From: Enterobacter pseudoroggenkampii
Lineage (GTDB): Bacteria > Pseudomonadota > Gammaproteobacteria > Enterobacterales > Enterobacteriaceae
Length of the DNA: 64,000 nt
Assembly (NCBI RefSeq): GCF_026420145.1
Contig: NZ_JAPMLV010000001.1
Location: 1,364,001 to 1,428,000, forward strand
Direction of reading: 5' to 3'
Shown here: positions 1 through 7,320 of the stretch, in pieces
Layout: each line of letters starts with the position of its first letter
Position numbering within the stretch: position 1 is the first letter of the stretch
Made by a program: the position numbers and the translations under genes
The notes under the pieces: model-generated
What the model was told of the DNA's origin: nothing
Database searches by the model: none
The model's input: the letters and a program-made list of their open reading frames with translations, nothing else

Positions 1-317
1 TGAATTTCATCGATAAAACGCCTCCGGAAGGTCGTAAGCAAGGTCCCGAAGGCGCTATTTTAGCCTCCCGTGCGTTTCGTACAGCCGTGCCTGATTTACG
101 CTGCGACGTTGAGCAAATGATTATTTCAGGCAATCGCGTGGTCTCGCATTTACATTTTCACGGCACCTTCACCGGGACATTTGGCAAGCTGAAGGGAAAG
201 GGGCAGAAAATAGATTTTATCGCCACGGATATTTATGAGATCGCTGACGGCAAGATTGCGGCTAACTGGCATATTGAGGACAACCTGACGCTGATGAAAC
301 AGCTGGGCGCATTGTAA
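1..317 (+). CDS. NTF2-fold (SnoaL-like) protein, 5'-truncated by window edge
   Basis: The reading frame is open from base 3, so the true start lies left of the window and at least 104 residues are visible. The visible part ends with a pattern typical of SnoaL/NTF2-like ester-cyclase relatives: a VVSHLHFHGTFTGTF strand pair, then DFIATDIYEIADGKIAANWHIED. This fold forms a small open barrel with a ligand pocket and is used by cyclases, isomerases and non-enzymatic binding proteins, so the substrate cannot be named. A GTG codon at 87 is internal to the domain and is not the start. The gene runs toward the convergent DUF1348 gene 39 bp away. Confidence 0.7.
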   Translation, partial: NFIDKTPPEGRKQGPEGAILASRAFRTAVPDLRCDVEQMIISGNRVVSHLHFHGTFTGTFGKLKGKGQKIDFIATDIYEIADGKIAANWHIEDNLTLMKQLGAL

Positions 318-356
318 ATTCACCACTCCGGGACGGCCCGGAGTGATGCGAAAATC

Positions 357-824
357 CTATAAGCCAAGATCGCTCAGCGAAGGGTGATCGTCCGGGCGTC
401 TGCCCAGCGGCCAGTGGAACAGCCGCTCGGATTCTTTTATCGGCATATCGTTTACGCAGGCAAAGCGTCGCTTCATCAACCCGTCCGGCTCAAACTCCCA
501 GTTTTCATTGCCATACGAGCGGAACCAGTTGCCGGAATCATCATGCCATTCATAGGCATAGCGCACCGCGATGCGGTTATCCGTAAATGCCCAGAGCTCT
601 TTAATCAGACGATAGTCCAGCTCTTTTTTCCATTTCCGCTCCAGAAACGCCCGGGCTTCTTCACGGTTAGTGGCGAACTCCGCGCGGTTGCGCCATTGGG
701 TATCCAGCGTATAGGCCAGCGCGACCTTCGCCGGGTCGCGGCTGTTCCAGCCATCTTCTGCCAGCCTGACTTTTTCGATGGCGCTTTCACGCGTGAAGGG
801 CGGTAAAGGAGGACGTGTGTTCAT
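357..824 (-). CDS. DUF1348 family protein (NTF2-like fold)
   Basis: This 155-residue protein matches the whole length of the DUF1348 family: an N-terminal helix ([20 protein letters not shown] type), the TQWRNRAEF segment, and [36 protein letters not shown] strands. The family has the NTF2-like alpha+beta barrel and no proven enzymatic activity. The ATG at 824 is preceded by AGGTAATCGCC-type sequence. The gene is divergent from the TetR-family gene at 928, and the 22-bp palindrome between them suggests that this gene is a target of that regulator. It may act on a small toxic or signalling molecule sensed by the TetR protein, but that is inference. Confidence 0.8.
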   Translation of the reverse strand: MNTRPPLPPFTRESAIEKVRLAEDGWNSRDPAKVALAYTLDTQWRNRAEFATNREEARAFLERKWKKELDYRLIKELWAFTDNRIAVRYAYEWHDDSGNWFRSYGNENWEFEPDGLMKRRFACVNDMPIKESERLFHWPLGRRPDDHPSLSDLGL

Positions 825-847
825 GGCGATTACCTCAGTGTTATATT

Positions 848-869
848 ATGTAGACAGGTCTGTCTACAT
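848..869. promoter_or_regulatory. Palindromic operator between DUF1348 and tetR-family genes
   Basis: Two perfect 10-bp arms, ATGTAGACAG and CTGTCTACAT, are separated by GT. It lies 24 bp upstream of the DUF1348 start and 59 bp upstream of the TetR gene start. The length and symmetry fit a TetR-family dimer site, and the position would let one protein control both promoters. Confidence 0.7.
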
Positions 870-927
870 GCGGTAATCTATGCCTGTAAAATAACGCTGT
901 CAACATCCGTTTTGAGGCTACCAAAAA

Positions 928-1530
928 GTGAAAACAGAATCTGCAGGCAACGATACCAAAATCAGCGTCAGAAATAAGATATTACTTACGGCGCACGATC
1001 TGTTTTATTCCACAGGCTTCAGGGCGACAGGCGTGGATACGCTTATTAAAGAGGCTAAAGTGACGAAGGTGACGTTTTATCGTCATTTTCCGAGTAAAAG
1101 TTTACTTATTCTCGCCTATTTGCACTATCGGCACGAAATATGGATTGGCTGGTTTGAATCCACGCTGCGTCGACATCTTGATGAAGGTGAAATACCTTCT
1201 GATGCTATATCGGCAACGCTTTACGAATGGTTTATTTCGCCTGAGTTCCACGGCTGCGCATTTATTAATGCCAGCGCTGAGGCAAAATCGGAAGATATTG
1301 AAAGCGAAATAAAAGAGATATGCCGCGATCATAAAATCGAAACAAAGAATATTATTGCGTCGCTGACGAAGATCGCGGATGAGCGCGTCGTCAATGAAAT
1401 CATGCTGCTCATTGACGGTGCCATTATTCATGCGCAAATGGGCATGGAGACGGATGATGTCATCACTCCGTTGAAGCGGGCATTAGCCGGGTTAACGGGA
1501 TTTCCCCTTAACCCTCGTCGCGATGGCTGA
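928..1530 (+). CDS. TetR/AcrR family transcriptional regulator
   Basis: 200 residues, the usual length for TetR repressors. The N-terminal helix-turn-helix spans about residues 15-65 (ILLTAHDLFYSTGFRATGVD, then KVTKVTFYRHFPSKSLL), and the all-helical C-terminal part would hold the effector pocket. The start is a GTG at 928 with TTTGAGG about ten bases upstream. It probably represses itself and the divergent DUF1348 gene through the palindrome at 848-869. Its 3' end overlaps the convergent GntR-family gene by 23 bp. The C-terminal half resembles the group that guards alkylating or electrophile stress genes, but the ligand is unknown. Confidence 0.88.
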   Translation: MKTESAGNDTKISVRNKILLTAHDLFYSTGFRATGVDTLIKEAKVTKVTFYRHFPSKSLLILAYLHYRHEIWIGWFESTLRRHLDEGEIPSDAISATLYEWFISPEFHGCAFINASAEAKSEDIESEIKEICRDHKIETKNIIASLTKIADERVVNEIMLLIDGAIIHAQMGMETDDVITPLKRALAGLTGFPLNPRRDG

Positions 1531-2158
1531 TAAACGTTTTAAGCATTTCTCCGGCACTAAGAATATGTCGCACGACTTCAGCTCGTGCATTCCCGGCATC
1601 CCGTTCCCTGCAGGCTGTAAGGATACCTGCATGGTCATCCTGAAAAACCGGTGTTGCGGAAAGGAGCTTTCGCTGAAGGTATTCATACCGCTCTATCTGA
1701 TTGCGGGTATCATTAATCAGCCTCAGCAGGCGTTGGTTTTTGCACCCACTGTAGACAAGATCGTGGAACTCCCGGTTAAGTGTGCCCTGCATGTCAAATT
1801 CAGTCGTTCTGGCGAGAAGCGTATGCGTCAGTTCGGCCCTCGCCAGTGTATCAGAGCTCAGGTTTTTCACGCTTTGAAAGACGGCTTCCCCTTCCAGTAA
1901 GGCACGCAGGGAGTAAATCTCATCCAGATCATCAACAGAAAGCGTTCTGACAACAGCGCCGCGGTTCCTGAAAATTTCCACCAGCCCATCGCGTTCAAGC
2001 TGCCTGATTGCTTCTCTCATTGGGATTCGGCTGACAGAAAAATGACTGGCAAGATCCCTTTCAACAAGCCTCTCTCCATCACGCAGACGACCGCTGTTTA
2101 TCATCTTTCTTAATTCACTGGCGAGCACGTCCGGGGTCGAAAGGGCGTTAAGCTGCAT
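1508..2158 (-). CDS. GntR family (FCD/FadR subfamily) transcriptional regulator
   Basis: 216 residues from the ATG at 2158, which has AGGAGA seven bases upstream; the longer open frame back to 2299 has no such site and runs through the operator. Residues about 8-70 form the GntR winged helix (ERDLASHFSVSRIPMREAIR, then LERDGLVEIFRNRGAVV). Residues about 75-205 form the helical FCD effector domain (LEGEAVFQSV, then NREFHDLVYSGCKNQRL and DDHAGILTACRERD). FCD regulators bind small carboxylates through a metal or polar pocket; the ligand is unknown here. A perfect palindrome 26 bp upstream suggests autoregulation and control of the divergent OsmC-type gene. Confidence 0.88.
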   Translation of the reverse strand: MQLNALSTPDVLASELRKMINSGRLRDGERLVERDLASHFSVSRIPMREAIRQLERDGLVEIFRNRGAVVRTLSVDDLDEIYSLRALLEGEAVFQSVKNLSSDTLARAELTHTLLARTTEFDMQGTLNREFHDLVYSGCKNQRLLRLINDTRNQIERYEYLQRKLLSATPVFQDDHAGILTACRERDAGNARAEVVRHILSAGEMLKTFISHRDEG

Positions 2159-2184
2159 ACTGTTTCTCCTGAAAAGATGGAATA

Positions 2185-2196
2185 ATGGTATACCAT
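2185..2196. promoter_or_regulatory. Candidate GntR/FCD operator ATGGTATACCAT
   Basis: A perfect 12-bp palindrome with TGGTATACCA core lies in the 120-bp gap between the divergent GntR-family and OsmC-type genes. FadR-subfamily regulators commonly bind short palindromes of the TnGTnnACnA type, so this is the likely site of the product of the gene at 1508-2158. Confidence 0.65.
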
Positions 2197-2278
2197 CTGA
2201 TAGCTTACGTCGAGACAGGTGATTGCGAACAAACATCGCCAGCAAAATCCATCGGATATCATTATCGGGAGCATCAAG

Positions 2279-2770
2279 ATGAGCCATCGTGAGCATCATT
2301 ATCAGGTTAAGGTCGAGTGGAAAGGGAACAAAGGCCGTGGGACGGAATCCTATAAAGCCTACGATCGTCTTTATGACATCACGGCGGGTGATAAATCTCC
2401 GATTTCAGGTTCATCAGATCCTGCATTTCTGGGGGATGCATCATGCTGGAATCCTGAAGATCTTCTTGTCGCGTCAGCCTCTGCCTGTCACAAATTATGG
2501 TATTTGCATCTTTGCGCGGAAGCGGGGATAAGCGTTTATACCTATATTGACCGGGCGGAAGGAACGATGCGCGAAGGAGAAAAGGGGTGTTTCACCTCTA
2601 TTGTCCTGAAGCCTCAAATCACGCTTCGCCCAGGGGATGATATCGATCGCGCTGTGGCACTTCATCACCGCGCGCATGAGCTGTGCTTTATTGCTAACTC
2701 ACTGAATTTCCCGGTGACCTGCCAGCCAACCATACTGCATAGCGCCCGTTCATCCGTCGATGAACAATAA
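2279..2770 (+). CDS. OsmC family peroxiredoxin-like protein
   Basis: 163 residues from the ATG at 2279, chosen over an upstream GTG because family proteins start close to the first beta strand and GGGAG lies just upstream. OsmC-type proteins reduce organic hydroperoxides with a redox cysteine pair. Here Cys70 (in SASACHKLWYL) and Cys136 (in ELCFIANS) are 66 residues apart, the same spacing as the catalytic pair of E. coli OsmC. Four further cysteines (56, 79, 104, 148) are unusual in number. It is divergent from the GntR-family regulator and followed 38 bp later by an AraC-type gene, so its expression is probably tied to one of them. Confidence 0.85.
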   Translation: MSHREHHYQVKVEWKGNKGRGTESYKAYDRLYDITAGDKSPISGSSDPAFLGDASCWNPEDLLVASASACHKLWYLHLCAEAGISVYTYIDRAEGTMREGEKGCFTSIVLKPQITLRPGDDIDRAVALHHRAHELCFIANSLNFPVTCQPTILHSARSSVDEQ

Positions 2771-2808
2771 CGCTAAGCGTTGCATAACCTTCAACCGGGA
2801 ATAAGCAA

Positions 2809-3816
2809 ATGGCTTCTAACCGTACTTTCGCTCTCGATATAAGCTGGAAAACGCTGCTGAAAGACGCGGGGCTTGAGCCAGAACGCATTCTCCGCAGGGC
2901 AGGATTACCTGACGATCTCTTTTTACAAAAAGCGCGGGGACTCGATACGAATGAATACATTCGCTTCTGGAATGCACTGGAGGCTGAAACGAACGATCCT
3001 GCCTTTCCCGTCCCGCTCATTGAGTTGATCTCTGCGGATGTGTTTGATCCGCCACTTTTTGCCGCACTGTGTAGCAGCAATATGATGCAGGCTGTCCAGC
3101 GCCTGGCCAGATATAAACAGCTTATTGCTCCCATGGTTCTGGAGACAACGGTCGACCAAAACGGCAACCTTACCGTCTCACCGCGTTGGCTTTTTGCGAC
3201 AACTATTCCGCCGTTTCTCCAGGTGGCAGAGCTGGGCTTCCTGCTCAAGCTTCTGCGTCTGGGAACTCGCGAACCGGTTAACCCCTTACGGATCTGCGTT
3301 TCTGCGCTACCGTCATCGGTTCAGAACAGCCACTTTTCGCGTTTCTTTGGTATTGACGTGCAATACGGAGAACAGCCCGCCATAAGCTTTTCCGCAGCCG
3401 ATGCGCTTCGACCCTTTTTAACGGTCAATGAGGGGATGTGGCAGGTGTTTGAACCGGAACTGCAGCGTCGTCTCGGTCAGTTAAATGAACGGGCTTCAAC
3501 CGCCGAGCGCGTACGAGCGGTACTCCTGGAACTTATTCCCGGTAACGAAGCGACTATTGAAAAAGCGGCGGAGCGTCTGGGAATGAGCAAACGCACGCTG
3601 CAGCGCCGGCTTGAGCAGGAAGGGGAAAACTTTCGCAACCTTGTCAACGCGTGTCGTGAACACCTGGCCCGTCATTATCTTCGCAATACGCGTCTTTCCG
3701 GGTATGAGATCGCGTTTTTGCTGGGTTTCGAAGATCCTAACTCATTCTATCGCGCATTTATGACCTGGACGGGCCAGACTCCAGAAGCGGCCAGGACAGC
3801 CATGCGTCTTGAGTAA
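2809..3816 (+). CDS. AraC family transcriptional regulator with arabinose-binding-like N-domain
   Basis: 335 residues. The first 200 form the N-terminal ligand-binding region shared by the OruR/ArgR-like AraC regulators, starting with SWKTLLKDAGLEPERILRRAG. The C-terminal 80 residues form the double helix-turn-helix: AAERLGMSKRTLQRRLEQEG, then ARHYLRNTRLSGYEIAFLLG and FEDPNSFYRAFMTWTGQTP, the canonical AraC signature. The start at 2809 has GGGAATAAGCAA upstream. It lies between the OsmC-type gene and the short-chain dehydrogenase gene, all on the plus strand, and is a reasonable candidate regulator of the latter. The effector is unknown. Confidence 0.88.
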   Translation: MASNRTFALDISWKTLLKDAGLEPERILRRAGLPDDLFLQKARGLDTNEYIRFWNALEAETNDPAFPVPLIELISADVFDPPLFAALCSSNMMQAVQRLARYKQLIAPMVLETTVDQNGNLTVSPRWLFATTIPPFLQVAELGFLLKLLRLGTREPVNPLRICVSALPSSVQNSHFSRFFGIDVQYGEQPAISFSAADALRPFLTVNEGMWQVFEPELQRRLGQLNERASTAERVRAVLLELIPGNEATIEKAAERLGMSKRTLQRRLEQEGENFRNLVNACREHLARHYLRNTRLSGYEIAFLLGFEDPNSFYRAFMTWTGQTPEAARTAMRLE

Positions 3817-3872
3817 ACACGTGCGTATGTATCGCTCTGATGGCGCAGTTTGCGAGTCATATGGCGCGATAC

Positions 3873-3908
3873 GCTAGTTAACATGAGGTCGAAGGAGAGC
3901 AAACTAGC
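3873..3908. repeat. Inverted repeat GCTAGTT/AACTAGC upstream of SDR gene
   Basis: Seven-base arms at 3873-3879 and 3902-3908 flank 22 bp and end 24 bp before the dehydrogenase start. CTAG is rare in enterobacterial DNA, and a second inverted repeat with the same GCTAGT core occurs at 5377-5416. It may be a regulator site; no protein can be assigned. Confidence 0.35.
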
Positions 3909-3932
3909 CACAGTCTACTCACCGAGGTATCT

Positions 3933-4763
3933 ATGTTTACTCAGGACAAAAAAACTGCGCTGGTCACCGGTGCATCGTCAGGTATGGGCAAAGCCATCGC
4001 CCGTCGTCTTATTCAGGATGGCTATCAGGTTTACGCTGCTGCCCGTAGCGTTGAGAAAATGCACGATCTCGCCCAGCTTGGCGCGTACCCTCTGCGGATG
4101 GATATCTCACGTGATGAAGACATTGTGGTTGCCGTGAATACCATCATGTCGCAGACAGGTGGGGTTGACGTGCTGGTCAACAACGCGGGTTTTGGGCTCT
4201 ATGGACCGGTAGAAGAGATCGGTATTGATGAAGCTCGCTATCAGTTTGAGGTTAACGTGTTTGGTGCGGCCCGCCTTACGCAACTGCTGATCCCGGCCAT
4301 GCGCGCCAGACGCAGCGGTTACATTATTAATATCACCTCTATGGGGGGTAAGATTTACACCCTTCTGGGAGCCTGGTATCACGCAACGAAACATGCGCTT
4401 GAGGGATGGTCTGACTGTCTGCGTCTTGAAGTGGCTGAATTTGGCATTAAGGTTGTGATTGTTGAACCGGGTTTAATCGAGACAGGCTTTGGTGATGTGG
4501 TCAGCGGCAATATAGTTAAACGTTCAGCAAATGGCCCTTACGCTCGCCTCGTGGAGAAGGTGGCTAAATCGGTCAAAAATGCATACGGGAATGGCAGAGG
4601 CAGCGACCCGAAGGTGATTGCGGACGTGGTTGCCCGCGCCGTTAAAAGCCCTCATCCGCGTACACGCTATGCAGCCGGCAAGTATGCAAAGATGCTCATC
4701 CGCATGCGTCTCTGGTTGGGAGACCGTCTGTTCGATCGCGTTATCCTTGGCCAGACGCTATGA
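3933..4763 (+). CDS. Short-chain dehydrogenase/reductase (classical SDR)
   Basis: 276 residues with a complete classical SDR core: nucleotide-binding VTGASSGMGKAIA (residues 11-23), NNAG at 83-86, catalytic Ser136 in NITS, and Tyr149/Lys153 in YHATK. Such enzymes oxidise or reduce alcohols and ketones with NAD(P)(H); AARS after the second strand suggests NADP(H) preference. The C-terminal extension and the FGLYGPVEE segment resemble enzymes annotated only as SDR oxidoreductases, so the substrate is unknown. It stands alone, following the AraC regulator by 116 bp, with GAGG before the ATG. Confidence 0.88.
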   Translation: MFTQDKKTALVTGASSGMGKAIARRLIQDGYQVYAAARSVEKMHDLAQLGAYPLRMDISRDEDIVVAVNTIMSQTGGVDVLVNNAGFGLYGPVEEIGIDEARYQFEVNVFGAARLTQLLIPAMRARRSGYIINITSMGGKIYTLLGAWYHATKHALEGWSDCLRLEVAEFGIKVVIVEPGLIETGFGDVVSGNIVKRSANGPYARLVEKVAKSVKNAYGNGRGSDPKVIADVVARAVKSPHPRTRYAAGKYAKMLIRMRLWLGDRLFDRVILGQTL

Positions 4764-4808
4764 CCCAGGCGCCGAGGATGAAAACATCCTCGGTGTCAGT
4801 ATGTGCCC

Positions 4809-5366
4809 TTACACAAGGCTGTAAACCCCCGCTCCCCAGTAACCGGTACCCGGGGAAGTCTGTTCTTTCCAGCCTGATGCGATCAGTGCCTTCGCAATAA
4901 ACCGATTGATCATTCCGTGCCCCATGAGCAAGATGGGGCCGTCAGATTCCTTCGCGACATTCACCAGAATTTCTGCCGCCTTAACGGCACGTTTTTTTGC
5001 GACGCTCACGCACTCTGCCTCGCCAGACAGGCCGCAGAGCCAAAGAACGCGAAACAGCGCTGCCCAGTAAAAAGGCGATAGCCGTAACCCCGGAATACGG
5101 AACACCGGCAGCTCTGCTTCCCGAAAAACCTCATCAATTAAACCCGGTTCACACCCCAGCGTTTTCAACGATGAAAGGGCTCGCGGGAGAGGGCTGCTGA
5201 GAAACGTGAGCGCGCGGTACGCCTGAATTTGAGCCCTTTCAGGCGGCCTGTCGCTGCCCGTCGAAGAGAGGTTATAGCTGTCGATCCATTCGGTCATTTC
5301 CCTGCACGAGACCCTTGGCGCCCCCCTATAATGGGGTTCTCCATGCCGCATCAAAATAATCTCCAT
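4809..5366 (-). CDS. Histidine phosphatase superfamily protein
   Basis: 185 residues. The N-terminal LMRHGE places the phospho-accepting His8 after Arg7 in the RHG motif, and the second catalytic histidine is His150 in LLMGHG; Arg62 in SSPLPRAL fits the third phosphate ligand. This superfamily includes phosphoglycerate mutases, SixA-type phosphohistidine phosphatases and sugar phosphatases. The length fits small phosphatases rather than mutases, but the substrate cannot be inferred. It converges with the SDR gene across 45 bp that contain a 9-bp hairpin (4772-4793) without a T-run. Confidence 0.82.
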   Translation of the reverse strand: MEIILMRHGEPHYRGAPRVSCREMTEWIDSYNLSSTGSDRPPERAQIQAYRALTFLSSPLPRALSSLKTLGCEPGLIDEVFREAELPVFRIPGLRLSPFYWAALFRVLWLCGLSGEAECVSVAKKRAVKAAEILVNVAKESDGPILLMGHGMINRFIAKALIASGWKEQTSPGTGYWGAGVYSLV

Positions 5367-5376
5367 ACGTTCTAAT

Positions 5377-5416
5377 CGCTAGTCCTGGTCATCCATTCAA
5401 CACAGGCAGACTAGCG
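5377..5416. repeat. Inverted repeat CGCTAGTC/GACTAGCG
   Basis: Eight-base arms at 5377-5384 and 5409-5416 lie just upstream of the histidine phosphatase gene (minus strand) and about 170 bp upstream of the GNAT gene. They share the GCTAGT/ACTAGC core and similar arm separation with the inverted repeat at 3873-3908. Confidence 0.35.
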
Positions 5417-5589
5417 CGATCTGGTGAGGGTTTTCACCCACCCGTTTTGGTGTGTCGGGCGAGATCCATAACACGCGGGCTGTACTTAACGTCGTTCACC
5501 GCAATAATATATGCGGCAAGAATGTAACTGTTTTGTCTTTCTCGTTTCGCACGGCATCACACCTAAAGCGGTTAGTAAGGATACCCTCC

Positions 5590-6102
5590 ATGTCTCTTCG
5601 AATTCGACAGGCCACCGGGGCCGATTCAACGCTGTTAAGCGAGCTGGGATATCGCATCTATCCCGCCCATTTTCAGCATCTGTGGGTGTCAAAGGCAGAG
5701 ATGAAGGATTTTCTGCACGGAGAGTACGCGCGTTCTGTAGTTGAACAGAGCCTGAAAGATAACTCTGTTTCCTGGTATGTTGCAGAGACCGATCGGCCAG
5801 TGGGATTCATGAAAGTGACCTGGGAAGCCATGCTTCCAGAAACGGACAAGAAGGGTGTTCTCCTCAATAAGCTCTACCTTGATCCCGCCGCAACCGGCAA
5901 GAACTATGGTCAGGTGATGTTCAACAACATCACAGACATGGCCCGGAGCAGGGGGAAAGACTATCTCTGGCTGGAGGTGCTTGAGCAGAACGCAGGAGCG
6001 TACCGGTTCTACCAGAAGCAGGGCATGCTCTGCGTTAAGAACGTCCTTTTCGAAACCGCCTCACAGCAGAGCATACTCAGGATTATGGGGATGCCTCTTT
6101 AG
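5590..6102 (+). CDS. GNAT family N-acetyltransferase
   Basis: 170 residues from the ATG at 5590, preceded by TAAGGA nine bases upstream; the open frame extends back to 5452 but that part is not family-like. The acetyl-CoA site is seen in VLLNKLYLDPAATGKNYGQV, a variant of the usual Q/RxxGxG/A loop, followed by ARSRGKDYLWLEVLEQNAGA and YRFYQKQGM, the classic GNAT motif B. The enzyme should transfer an acetyl group to a small amine or protein terminus; the acceptor is unknown. Its 3' end overlaps the convergent membrane-protein gene by 20 bp. Confidence 0.87.
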   Translation: MSLRIRQATGADSTLLSELGYRIYPAHFQHLWVSKAEMKDFLHGEYARSVVEQSLKDNSVSWYVAETDRPVGFMKVTWEAMLPETDKKGVLLNKLYLDPAATGKNYGQVMFNNITDMARSRGKDYLWLEVLEQNAGAYRFYQKQGMLCVKNVLFETASQQSILRIMGMPL

Positions 6103-6865
6103 AAAGCGTGTCATGCTGTGCCAGCGACAGCGCGCTGGCGCTGGCGGGATCGAACAGCGAGAGGCTCTCAATCTGATTGAGTAAAATCACTTTGCGGAAT
6201 GACATGGCGCTGCGGGGTTCCGAGTCGAGCGTGATGTCATGCTCCGCATACCACCTGCTGTAATTATTCTCGATGCGAAAGTTCATCGTCTTCGCGTCTC
6301 TGTACCCGCTTAACATCGGGATCAGCACGATGTTGGCCGTTTTTTCATATTCCAGCGTCGCGGTGTGGATCATACCCACGTAAATCCGCCTCGAGCGCAG
6401 CGTGACCTGCGCCAGCTCGCCTTGCTCCATACACTGGTACAGCAGCTGTTCAATACCGCTCGACTGCGCCAGCCGTTTGTAGAGCTTTTTCCGGCTTTCA
6501 CCGTCCAGCCTGGCGCTGCCCGCCCAGTTAGAGCGGTAGAGGCAAAACAGGATGGCAAACGCCAGCATTACGATCACCGGCGCCTGAATGCCTAAAAAGC
6601 TCCAGTTCATAAAGTCGATTTGCCAGTCGGTGTATTTCGGTGAGGCAAAGTGAAAAGCGTTGTTGGCGGCGGAAAGGGCGAGCAGCAGCAGCCAGAGCAG
6701 CCCCGTGGCAATCACGCCCTGCAGAACGAAAATACAGCCATAAAGCGCAACGAGAAAATAGACATCCCAGCCGAAGGAACGTTTGATTTTAAAGCGGGTC
6801 GACAGGTCGCGGCTGGTGTACCAGTACCCGCATACCATCAGCACCATAAATATCGCCGTTCCCAT
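6083..6865 (-). CDS. Uncharacterised membrane protein with cytoplasmic C-terminal domain
   Basis: 260 residues of unrecognised family. Three hydrophobic segments are visible: residues about 1-17 (IFMVLMVCGYWY), 33-66 (VYFLVALYGCIFVLQGVIAT, then LLWLLLLALSA) and 90-112 (APVIVMLAFAILFCLY). The C-terminal 145 residues are soluble and mixed in structure (LAQVTLRSRRIYVGMI, then YEKTANIVLIPMLSGYRD and FRKVILLNQIESLSLFD), which looks like a strand-rich domain at the inner membrane face. It follows the small gene at 6867-7064 with a 1-bp gap, so the two are almost certainly co-translated. No function is proposed. Confidence 0.75.
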   Translation of the reverse strand: MGTAIFMVLMVCGYWYTSRDLSTRFKIKRSFGWDVYFLVALYGCIFVLQGVIATGLLWLLLLALSAANNAFHFASPKYTDWQIDFMNWSFLGIQAPVIVMLAFAILFCLYRSNWAGSARLDGESRKKLYKRLAQSSGIEQLLYQCMEQGELAQVTLRSRRIYVGMIHTATLEYEKTANIVLIPMLSGYRDAKTMNFRIENNYSRWYAEHDITLDSEPRSAMSFRKVILLNQIESLSLFDPASASALSLAQHDTLSKEASP

Positions 6866-6866
6866 A

Positions 6867-7064
6867 TCAGGCCCTCTTCAGCGTGTTGACGTGACGCAGA
6901 AAATCTTGCCTCACCTCGTTGCTCTTGTAGTTCACCGAGGCGTTCCCGTCCTGGTCGATAATGATGCGATCGCCATCTTCCACGGCTTCAATAATTTCCT
7001 GCTGGCTCATCACCTGCAGTAAGGATTCCGGGCTTGAGAAAAGGGAGAGGAAGAAACGTTTCAT
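6867..7064 (-). CDS. Small uncharacterised protein, co-transcribed with the membrane protein
   Basis: 65 residues from the ATG at 7064, supported by AAGGA eight bases upstream; the longer open frame to 7253 runs over a REP element and is not credible. The sequence is mostly acidic and helical (LLQVMSQQEIIEAVEDGDR) followed by a short strand pair (IIIDQDGNASVNYKSNEVRQ). It has no membrane segment and no recognised motif. Its stop codon is one base before the start of the 260-residue membrane protein, so it is probably a partner or regulator of that protein. Confidence 0.65.
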   Translation of the reverse strand: MKRFFLSLFSSPESLLQVMSQQEIIEAVEDGDRIIIDQDGNASVNYKSNEVRQDFLRHVNTLKRA

Positions 7065-7143
7065 ACGGGCATCCTTTTGAATAAAAAGGATAAGCCTGGA
7101 AGAAGACCGACGAATTTGCCTTAAGGATATCCTGAAAGTGAAA

Positions 7144-7175
7144 GCCGGGTGGCGGCTACGCCTTACCCGGCCTAC
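7144..7175. repeat. REP palindromic unit
   Basis: The unit begins GCCGGGTGGCGGCT and ends TTACCCGGCCTAC, the standard enterobacterial REP pattern, and differs by one base from the copy at 24604-24635. It lies 80 bp upstream of the small gene at 6867-7064. Confidence 0.85.
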
Positions 7176-7235
7176 AAAACCGTCAAACGATTGAGTTATC
7201 AAGTTATTGATATTGATAGGTAATAAAAAATAAAT

Positions 7236-7252
7236 TTGCACAAACTTGGACA
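7236..7252. promoter_or_regulatory. Direct repeat TTGCACA/TTGGACA upstream of lipid operon
   Basis: Two seven-base half-sites spaced 10 bp apart (7236 and 7246) lie 69 bp upstream of the operon's first start codon in AT-rich DNA. Spaced direct repeats of TTGnACA resemble operators of LitR/BluR-type MerR regulators, and TTGGAC could also act as a -35 box. Both readings are tentative. Confidence 0.3.
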
Positions 7253-7320
7253 AATAACGTTAATTGTGTAAGTTTTAATTATGCGATTACGCCACGTTGT
7301 TTACAGCCAGGATGTGACCC

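Noticed and set aside
384..806. Plus-strand 140-residue frame over the DUF1348 gene
   Set aside because: The minus-strand DUF1348 protein is clearly family-like and covers the same bases.
4772..4793. Hairpin CCGAGGATG-AAAA-CATCCTCGG as an intrinsic terminator
   Set aside because: The stem is perfect, but no T-run follows on either strand, so it is only noted as structure between convergent genes.
5452..5589. N-terminal extension of the GNAT protein by 46 codons
   Set aside because: The extension is not family-like, and a good TAAGGA ribosome site precedes the ATG at 5590.
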